Assembly: GCA_036394915.1 (NCBI GenBank)
Contig: DASWEE010000117.1
Coordinates: 1 to 33,653 of the forward strand
Source of the DNA: JACDER01 sp036394915
GTDB taxonomy: Bacteria > Actinomycetota > Thermoleophilia > Gaiellales > Gaiellaceae
DNA length: 33,653 bases
Reading direction: 5' to 3'
Shown here: one piece after another, positions 7,453 to 12,466 of the stretch
Layout of the letters: each line of letters opens with the position of its first letter
Numbering within the stretch: the first letter of the stretch is position 1
Notes under the pieces: model-generated
Told to the model about the DNA's origin: nothing
Seen by the model: only the letters and a program-made list of their open reading frames with translations
The model's database searches: none
Translations under genes and position numbers: made by a program

Positions 7453-8019
7453 CTACCGCTCCAGCTCGATCGTCCACCGCGCCGAGTCGAATGCCTGCTC
7501 GGCGAGCCGCAGGGCGCGGCGGACGCGGCGATCGTCCGGGGCAGAGGCGAGGTTGATCGCAACCAGATTCGCCGCAGCCTGAGCGGCGGCCGCCGACAGT
7601 ACCGCCGCCGCGGCAGCGTCTCCACGAACCTTCTGGTCACCTCGCTCTGAGATCGTTGCGGCCAGTGCCGCCACGTCTGCGGCCGTCTCGGCGATCTCGA
7701 GCGGCACCTGGGCGGCACGGGAGAGCGCGTCGGCGATTGCAGCGTCACGCTCGTCGGCGGTCGCCCCGGAAGGCGAGCGCATCGCCTCGAGAGCCGCCTG
7801 GTAGGCGCGTGCATCCTCCTCCGCGAGCGGCGTCGCCCGCCGCCGGAGAGACTCTGCCTGCGCGACCGCTCCGGCCGCGTCCGACCAGCCCTCCTTCGAG
7901 GCGCGGGCCGCCATCGCAAGCAGCCCGGCAGTCATCGCGACGACGAGCGCCGCGACCGAACCGCCTCCCGGAGTGGGAGAGTCGGACGCGAGCTCGTCGA
8001 GCAGCACGTTCAGCCGCAA
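7453..8019 (-). CDS. Formimidoyl-THF cyclodeaminase / methenyl-THF cyclohydrolase-like protein (FTCD_C family)
   Basis: A 188-residue all-helical protein. The opening LLDELASDSPTPGGGSVAAL, the following ALVVAMTAGLLAMAARAS and DARAYQAALEAMRSP are the signature of the FTCD C-terminal domain/FchA family, which deaminates and cyclises 5-formimino-THF to 5,10-methenyl-THF. Its natural partner, glutamate formimidoyltransferase, is encoded 17.7 kb away beside the hut genes. Some family members are cyclohydrolases or only serine-cycle related, so the exact reaction is inferred. The start is uncertain: TTG 8019 is the only usual start codon in the right place and has no clear ribosome-binding site. 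The gene follows the small ECF-associated gene by 27 bases. Confidence 0.75.
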   Translation of the reverse strand: MRLNVLLDELASDSPTPGGGSVAALVVAMTAGLLAMAARASKEGWSDAAGAVAQAESLRRRATPLAEEDARAYQAALEAMRSPSGATADERDAAIADALSRAAQVPLEIAETAADVAALAATISERGDQKVRGDAAAAAVLSAAAAQAAANLVAINLASAPDDRRVRRALRLAEQAFDSARWTIELER

Positions 8020-8046
8020 GTCAAGGAGGTTCGAGATCGGCGGATT

Positions 8047-8298
8047 CTATGAGGCGAAGCGCCTGCGTAGCCGCTCGAGAGTCCGCTCGTCCGGCTCGTA
8101 GCCCTCGGCGGCGAGGGCCGTCTCCAGGTCTGCGATCAGCGCCTTCCTGAAATCGAGGTCGGCCTCGGCCCGCGCGACGATGTCGTCGAGCTCGCGCCGG
8201 GCCTGTGGGAGCTCCTGTGCGGCCTTGACCCATCCCTTGGGAGCAGGAGGAAGCGCTCGAAGCAGCTCTGCGAGCCGCTCCTCGTCGTACTTGGCCAT
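8047..8298 (-). CDS. Small helical protein coupled to the ECF sigma factor
   Basis: An 83-residue protein, MAKYDEERLAELLRALPPAP then GWVKAAQELPQARRELDDIV and a helical tail ending RTLERLRRRFAS. AGGAGG lies just before ATG 8298, which is preferred over a longer start at 8328. It follows the sigma factor gene by 36 bases on the same strand. The first helix plus the proline-rich PPAPKGWV turn recall small proteins next to ECF genes in actinobacteria; an anti-sigma or sigma-modulating role is possible but unproven. No membrane helix and no zinc-binding HxxxCxxC motif are present, so it is not a classical ZAS anti-sigma factor. Confidence 0.5.
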   Translation of the reverse strand: MAKYDEERLAELLRALPPAPKGWVKAAQELPQARRELDDIVARAEADLDFRKALIADLETALAAEGYEPDERTLERLRRRFAS

Positions 8299-8334
8299 TC
8301 CTCCTCCTCTGTCCGCAGAGCGTGTCATCGAACT

Positions 8335-8889
8335 CTAGACGGACGATCCACCCGGATTCTTCCCCTCGAGCTGCTCGCGGAGCTTCTTCAGGCAGCGGGA
8401 AATCCGGCTCGCGATCGTCCCGGCGGGCAGCTCGAGCGCGTCGCCGATCGTGCGATAGCTCTGATCCTGGGCAAAGAAGCGGTCGAGGATCTCGCGGCAG
8501 TCACCCGAGAGGACGGCGAGCGCCTCGTGCACCGCCATCGCCTCGTCCAGGGCTGCGATCGTGTCGTCGGCGCCGGCCGGAAGATCCTCCTCGGCGGTCG
8601 GCTGCTCGCGGCCCGAGCCGCGGATGCGGTCGATGCACAGGCGCCGGGTCAGCTGCCCGATCCACGGGCGTAGGGCCGAGTCGTCGCGCAGCTTCCCGAG
8701 GTGCTCGTAGACGCGCGCGAAGCAGTCCTGGAAGACGTCCTCGGCATCGGGCTCGGGCAACCGGAATGCCTGGATCGCGATCCCGTACACATAGCGCGAG
8801 AAGCGGGCGACGAGCTCGCTCCAGGCTTCGTCGTCACCCGCCCGGCAGCGGGCGACGAGCTGGGCATCGGACAGCGAGGCCAGAGCCAT
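8335..8889 (-). CDS. ECF-type RNA polymerase sigma factor
   Basis: A 184-residue sigma-70 family protein of the ECF type. Region 2 reads LVARCRAGDDEAWSELVARF, with YVYGIAIQAFRLPEPDAEDVFQDCFARVYEHL (core binding and -10 recognition); region 4 reads HEALAVLSGDCREILDRFFA, then SYRTIGDALELPAGTIASRI (helix-turn-helix for the -35 element) and SRCLKKLREQLEG. ATG 8889 is preferred over a TTG four codons earlier. Downstream is the small helical protein; upstream, on the same strand, the cysteine-repeat secreted protein behind a strong hairpin. Its regulon is unknown, but an ECF-like sequence precedes that secreted protein. Confidence 0.9.
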   Translation of the reverse strand: MALASLSDAQLVARCRAGDDEAWSELVARFSRYVYGIAIQAFRLPEPDAEDVFQDCFARVYEHLGKLRDDSALRPWIGQLTRRLCIDRIRGSGREQPTAEEDLPAGADDTIAALDEAMAVHEALAVLSGDCREILDRFFAQDQSYRTIGDALELPAGTIASRISRCLKKLREQLEGKNPGGSSV

Positions 8890-8930
8890 GTGCAAGATCA
8901 AAGCGCACTTCGGGCTCGGAAGAAAGCCCT

Positions 8931-8964
8931 CCCGGCCCTCGAGCCCTCCGAAGCGAGGGCCGGG
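8931..8964 (-). terminator. Strong hairpin after the cysteine-repeat gene
   Basis: An 11-base perfect stem (CCCGGCCCTCG / CGAGGGCCGGG) with a 12-base loop, between the secreted-protein stop (8984) and the sigma gene. The reverse strand continues AGGGCTTTCTT after the stem, a weak T-rich tail. It probably ends the secreted-protein mRNA or separates its level from that of the sigma gene. Confidence 0.6.
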
Positions 8965-8983
8965 AAAGGCGTGGTGAAGAGAG

Positions 8984-9502
8984 TTACTTCTGTTTTGCCT
9001 TCAGGGAGACACACTTCCCGAAGGCGTTCTGCTTGTTGTGGTTCTTGCCGTACTTGGCCTGGAACGCGGCGGCATTATCGGCCCGCTCGTCCTTGCAGTC
9101 CTTGGCGGCGTTGAGCGTCGCCTGCTGCTCGGCCTGTGACTTCGCCTTGGCCTTCTGCGAGACGCACTTGCCGAATGCGTTGCGCTTGTTGCCGTTCGTG
9201 CCGTACTTGTCCGCGAACGCAACCGCATCGGCGTCGCGCTCCGTCCGGCACTGCTGGGCGGCATTCTCCTGATTCGCCGCTTCCTGCTGCGCCAGCTTGG
9301 ACACGCACTTGCCGAACGCGTTCCGCTTGTTCTGATTCGTGCCGTAGAGGTCACGGAAGTCCTTGGCCGTCATCGCGTTCCGCTGGTCACGGCAGCGCTG
9401 CTGAGCGGTCGCCTGATTCGCGGGGCTCGGATCAGATGCGAGCGTGACCGCCGGAACCGCGAGGAGAGCCAGGAATACGGTTGTCAGGACGAGGATGCGC
9501 AT
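8984..9502 (-). CDS. Secreted protein with three cysteine-pair YGTNxNKRNAFGKCVS repeats
   Basis: A 172-residue protein with a Sec signal peptide (MRILVLTTVFLALLAVPAVTLAS, cleavage near residue 22). The mature part is three tandem units of 48-51 residues. Each has C-x2/3-R, about 8 residues, F-x3-YGxNxNKxNAFGKCVS and a Lys/Gln/Ala-rich linker. Cysteines fall at 37/66, 85/113 and 136/164, so each unit has one pair 28-29 apart, probably a disulfide after export. The pattern is highly regular, yet I do not recognise a named family. The strong AAAGGAGGG six bases before the ATG supports the start. It lies upstream of the ECF sigma gene on the same strand; a role at the cell surface under that sigma factor is a guess. 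Confidence 0.8.
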   Translation of the reverse strand: MRILVLTTVFLALLAVPAVTLASDPSPANQATAQQRCRDQRNAMTAKDFRDLYGTNQNKRNAFGKCVSKLAQQEAANQENAAQQCRTERDADAVAFADKYGTNGNKRNAFGKCVSQKAKAKSQAEQQATLNAAKDCKDERADNAAAFQAKYGKNHNKQNAFGKCVSLKAKQK

Positions 9503-9516
9503 CGGGAACCCTCCTT

Positions 9517-9541
9517 TACGTTGGGTCGAAACACCTGTTCC
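9517..9541 (-). promoter_or_regulatory. Possible ECF-type promoter of the cysteine-repeat gene
   Basis: Reverse strand: GGAAC (9541-9537), 16 bases, CGTA (9520-9517), close to the general ECF consensus GGAAC-N16-CGT. Against it, the predicted mRNA start (about 9511) would cut into the AAAGGAGGG ribosome-binding site. Confidence 0.3.
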
Positions 9542-9592
9542 CGCATAATGAACGGCGTCAAACGCGGAGGAGGTAAAGACTCTGTAAGACGC

Positions 9593-9622
9593 AAAAAAGC
9601 GCTACTTTTGCAGGGCTTTTTT
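9593..9622. terminator. Bidirectional terminator-like hairpin
   Basis: AAAAAAGC (9593-9600) and GCTTTTTT (9615-9622) form an 8-base inverted repeat around a 14-base loop, with T-runs on both strands. It lies just after tRNA-Gln on the reverse strand, so it most likely ends the tRNA transcript. Confidence 0.55.
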
Positions 9623-9626
9623 CAGG

Positions 9627-9697
9627 CTGCGGGGCTAGGATTCGAACCTAGACTACCCGGTCCAGAGCCGGGCGTCCTACCATTAGACGACCCCGCA
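9627..9697 (-). tRNA. tRNA-Gln (anticodon CTG)
   Basis: Reverse strand clover-leaf: acceptor TGCGGGG/CCCCGCA, D arm GTCTAATGGTAGGAC, anticodon stem CCCGG/CCGGG with loop CTCTGGA (anticodon CTG, reads CAG), T arm CTAGG-TTCGAAT-CCTAG, discriminator G. CCA is not encoded. Confidence 0.95.
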
Positions 9698-9713
9698 ACG
9701 GGGCCGATCGATT

Positions 9714-10403
9714 CTAGCGAGGCTCGACCTGGGGAACGGCCGCCGGCTCCACGGATGCTCCCGAGAGCCTGAAGTACAGCACGGTCAGCGCGAGTGCCAC
9801 GAACGGCGCGGTCACGGTGCCGCCCGCCACGTTCCCGACGTACGTGCGGGCGTAGTCGGGCAGGAAGATGAAGATCGCGCTGATCACGGCGGAGACGACC
9901 GAGGTGAGCAGGTAGGTGAGGATGACGATCCCGAAGACGCTCCAGCCGTTGCCGCGCACGAGTTCCCGGCTGCGGCCGAAGGACTCGAACACGCCCTTGC
10001 CCTCGAGCACGATCGTGGCCGTGATCAGGCTCCACCACGTGAGCAGGATCAGCCCCGGCACGATCAGCAGCAGGAGGCCGAGCCCGATCCCGAGCCCGGC
10101 GAGGATGGACGCTCCGAACAGCGGCAGCACGCGAGGCCCGACGCGCGCGAAGGTCTCGGTCAGGGTCAGGTCGGCGCGGCCGTCGCGGATGTCGGCGACC
10201 GCCTCGATGAGGGCTCCCGTCAGCCAGAAGATGCTGATCAGCAGCACGAAGGCCCCGGCGAGCGCGCCGTAGCCGCCGAACAGGATCGTCAGCACGAGCG
10301 TGAACGTGCTGACGACCAGGTAGTACGCGAGCGCCACCCCCATCAGGTGCTGCCAGTGGGTCTTGTAGAGCCTGAAGGCCTCGTCGAGGACGTCACCGAC
10401 CAT
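9714..10403 (-). CDS. Polytopic membrane protein, glycerophosphodiesterase-membrane-domain/DUF975-like
   Basis: A 229-residue protein starting MVGDVLDEAFRLYKTHWQHL, an amphipathic N-terminus, followed by about five to six hydrophobic segments, including GVALAYYLVVSTFTLVLTIL, ILAGLGIGLGLLLLIVPGLI and the C-terminal TAPFVALALTVLYF. The LDEAF-LYK opening and the GLILLTWWSLITATIVLEG segment resemble the integral membrane domains often labelled glycerophosphoryl diester phosphodiesterase membrane domain or DUF975. There is no catalytic domain. A TAGGCT box 7 bases before the ATG supports this start; a longer frame into the aspS gene is spurious. Function unknown, perhaps membrane organisation or transport. 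Confidence 0.7.
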   Translation of the reverse strand: MVGDVLDEAFRLYKTHWQHLMGVALAYYLVVSTFTLVLTILFGGYGALAGAFVLLISIFWLTGALIEAVADIRDGRADLTLTETFARVGPRVLPLFGASILAGLGIGLGLLLLIVPGLILLTWWSLITATIVLEGKGVFESFGRSRELVRGNGWSVFGIVILTYLLTSVVSAVISAIFIFLPDYARTYVGNVAGGTVTAPFVALALTVLYFRLSGASVEPAAVPQVEPR

Positions 10404-10410
10404 TCGGGCG

Positions 10411-10420
10411 AGCCTACAAC
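10411..10420. promoter_or_regulatory. Overlapping divergent -10 boxes (membrane protein / aspS)
   Basis: Reverse strand TAGGCT (10416-10411) lies 7 bases before the membrane-protein ATG. Forward TACAAC (10415-10420) shares two base pairs with it and would start aspS mRNA near 10427, 11 bases before ATG 10438. Confidence 0.35.
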
Positions 10421-10437
10421 ACGTGAATACTTCGAAG

Positions 10438-11748
10438 ATGGCGGCCGAGCGCATCCCCTCCGAGCTGGTGGAACGGATCGTGACGAGCCGCCGGCTGCCC
10501 GAGCACGTCGGCGAGACGGTGACCGTCCAGGGAGCGGTGCATCGGATCCGGGACGTCGGCGGGATCGCGTTCGTCCTCGTTCGCGACCGAGAGGACGTGC
10601 TACAGGCGGTCGCCGAGTCGGCGGAAGGGCTCGAGGAGGGAAGCTGGGTCCGGATCACGGGCGAGGTCGTGGCCGAGCCGCGGGCTCCGCGCGGCGTCGA
10701 CCTGCGCATCCACGAGATCGAGGTGGTCGCCCAACCTGCCGAGCCGCTGCCGCTGGTGATCAACAAGCGGATGCTGAACGTGTCGCTGCCCGAGAAGCTG
10801 AACCGGCGCCCGATCTCGCTTCGGCACCCGCGCGAGCGCGCAATCTTCAGCATCCAGGCGGCGCTCACGGCGGGATTCCGCCGCTTCCTCCGCGCTCACG
10901 GCTTCACCGAGGTCAGGGCGCCCAAGATCGTCTCCGTCGGCGCCGAGGGAGGCGCGAACCTGTTCGAGCTCGAGTACTTCGGCAAGCAGGCCTTCCTCGC
11001 GCAGAGCCCGCAGCTCTACAAGCAGTTCATGGTCGGCGTTTACGAGCGCGTGTTCGAGGTCGGGCCGGTCTTCCGGGCGGAGAAGCACAACACGTCCAGG
11101 CATCTGAACGAGTACGTCTCACTCGACTTCGAAATGGGTTTCATCCGCGACCACCGCGACGTCATGGCGATGGAGGCGGCGCTGCTCCGCTCGATGCTCG
11201 CGGACGTTGCGGAGGAATGCGAGGAGGAGCTGGCGCTGCTCGGGGTGGCGCTCCCGGAGGTGGGGGAGATCCCGTCCGTGCGGCTGGCGGAGGCCGCGGA
11301 GGTCGCTGAGCGAGAGCTCGGCCGGAAGGTGAGCCGCGAGGACCTCGACCCTGAGGCGGAAGAGGCCGTCAGCCGCTGGGCGCTCGCGGAGCTCGGCAGC
11401 GAGTTCCTGTTCGTGACGCACTATCCGGAGGCGAAGCGGCCGTTCTACGCCCTGGACGATCCCGATGAGCCGGGACTGACCAGGAGCTTCGACCTCCTGC
11501 TGCGCGGGCTGGAGGTGACGACGGGCGGGCAGCGGATCCACTCGTACGACCAGCAGGTGGCCAAGATCGAGCGCCTCGGCCTCGACCCGGCCGACTTCGA
11601 GCACTTCCTGTTGCTGCATCGCCACGGCGTCCCGCCGCACGGCGGGCTCGCGATCGGGCTCGAGCGGCTGACGATGAAGCTAATCGGGCTGGACAACGTC
11701 CGCGAGGCCGCGCTCTTCCCGCGCGACCTCGACCGGCTGACGCCGTGA
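10438..11748 (+). CDS. aspS: Aspartyl-tRNA synthetase, archaeal type, probably non-discriminating
   Basis: A 436-residue class IIb synthetase. An N-terminal OB-fold anticodon domain (VTVQGAVHRIRDVGGIAFVL) precedes motif 1 (FTEVRAPKI), AEGGANLF and AFLAQSPQLYKQFMVG (aspartate and ATP site), motif 2 (VFRAEKHNTSRHLNEYVSLD) and motif 3 (GGLAIGLERLTMKLIGL), ending FPRDLDRLTP. It lacks the GAD insertion of the usual bacterial AspRS and matches the archaeal type. By alignment from memory with the Thermococcus enzyme, Trp26 and Lys85, which restrict it to tRNA-Asp, are here His35 and Pro84, the pair seen in non-discriminating enzymes. Such an enzyme makes Asp-tRNA-Asn for GatCAB. Start 10438 is preferred; a GTG at 10423 would add five residues. 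Confidence 0.92.
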   Translation: MAAERIPSELVERIVTSRRLPEHVGETVTVQGAVHRIRDVGGIAFVLVRDREDVLQAVAESAEGLEEGSWVRITGEVVAEPRAPRGVDLRIHEIEVVAQPAEPLPLVINKRMLNVSLPEKLNRRPISLRHPRERAIFSIQAALTAGFRRFLRAHGFTEVRAPKIVSVGAEGGANLFELEYFGKQAFLAQSPQLYKQFMVGVYERVFEVGPVFRAEKHNTSRHLNEYVSLDFEMGFIRDHRDVMAMEAALLRSMLADVAEECEEELALLGVALPEVGEIPSVRLAEAAEVAERELGRKVSREDLDPEAEEAVSRWALAELGSEFLFVTHYPEAKRPFYALDDPDEPGLTRSFDLLLRGLEVTTGGQRIHSYDQQVAKIERLGLDPADFEHFLLLHRHGVPPHGGLAIGLERLTMKLIGLDNVREAALFPRDLDRLTP

Positions 11749-11753
11749 TCCGG

Positions 11754-11781
11754 TGGTAGAATGATGTCATGAGAACTACCA
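11754..11781 (+). promoter_or_regulatory. Promoter and probable VapB operator
   Basis: TAGAAT (11757-11762), then 6 bases to the vapB ATG at 11769: a leaderless start. The box lies in the inverted repeat TGGTAG/CTACCA (11754-11759, 11776-11781), with the inner palindrome ATGATGTCAT (11761-11770). VapBC complexes usually repress their own promoter through such repeats. Confidence 0.5.
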
Positions 11782-12014
11782 TCGACCTGGCCGGAAGAGT
11801 GGTTATTCCAAAGTCCGTACGCGATGAGGCAGGATTGCACCCCGGCACCCAGATCGATGTCGAGTTCCGCGACGGCCGGGTCGAGATCGAACCCGCGGCC
11901 GTCCCCATGCGGGTCGTCGAGCGAGGCGGTCGGCCAGTCATCGTCGCCGAAGAGGAGCTTCCGCCGCTCACCGACGAGGACGTCCGCAACGTGCTCGAAC
12001 GCACCCGGCGGTGA
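11769..12014 (+). CDS. vapB: VapB antitoxin, AbrB/SpoVT-type
   Basis: An 81-residue protein. MRTTIDLAGRVVIPKSVRDE, LHPGTQIDVEF and DGRVEIEPA form the swapped-hairpin AbrB/SpoVT DNA-binding domain (residues 1-45). The acidic tail LPPLTDEDVRNVLERTRR should wrap the toxin. It overlaps vapC by 4 bases (GTGA), the usual antitoxin-first order. As antitoxin it neutralises VapC and represses the operon. Confidence 0.85.
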   Translation: MRTTIDLAGRVVIPKSVRDEAGLHPGTQIDVEFRDGRVEIEPAAVPMRVVERGGRPVIVAEEELPPLTDEDVRNVLERTRR

Positions 12015-12418
12015 TCGCGATCGATACGAGCGTCGCGGTTCCTGCGGCGCTCCCCGAGCACGTCGCGCATGAACCCGTCCTCGCTGCGCTACCGCGCGGG
12101 AAGACGCGGGCGATCGCACAGGTCATGATCGAGACCTACTCGGTACTGACGAGGCTTCCGCCACCGCAGCGCGTGGCCGCCGCCGTCGCACGCGAGTACC
12201 TCAGAGACGCGTTCACGCGCCGACCACTCGTACTCGCCGCGGAGAGCTACGGTCAGGTGCTCGATCTTGCCGCAGCGGAAGGCATCACCGGCGGCGCGGT
12301 CTACGACGCGATTGTGGCGGCAACTGCGGTCGAGGCGGGCGCGACGCTGCTCACGCGTGACCGGCGGGCGGTCACGACCTATCAGCAGCTTGGCGCTGCT
12401 TACCGGCTGATCGGCTGA
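12011..12418 (+). CDS. vapC: VapC toxin, PIN-domain ribonuclease
   Basis: A 135-residue PIN protein starting at a GTG inside the end of vapB. The four acidic metal ligands are in place: D5 (MIAIDTSVAV), E41 (VMIETYSVLTRL), D99 (GAVYDAIVAATA) and D117 (LLTRDRRA). VapC toxins are Mg-dependent endoribonucleases that cut tRNA or rRNA when VapB is degraded. All core residues are intact, so the pair looks functional. Nothing indicates its RNA target. Confidence 0.88.
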   Translation: MIAIDTSVAVPAALPEHVAHEPVLAALPRGKTRAIAQVMIETYSVLTRLPPPQRVAAAVAREYLRDAFTRRPLVLAAESYGQVLDLAAAEGITGGAVYDAIVAATAVEAGATLLTRDRRAVTTYQQLGAAYRLIG

Positions 12419-12454
12419 CCGTCGGGGCCGATTGTCAGCGTGGGCTGCGCGCTC

Positions 12455-12460
12455 TACGCT
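12455..12460 (+). promoter_or_regulatory. -10 box of the large cyclase gene
   Basis: TACGCT, then 6 bases, then the ATG at 12467. This leaderless spacing decides the start against an upstream GTG (12440). Confidence 0.4.
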
Positions 12461-12466
12461 GCTCGA

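Noticed and set aside
10404..10868. Long N-terminal extension of the membrane protein into aspS
   Set aside because: Antisense to clear AspRS coding sequence; the Ser/Arg-rich text has no domain. Start at 10403 fits a -10 box.
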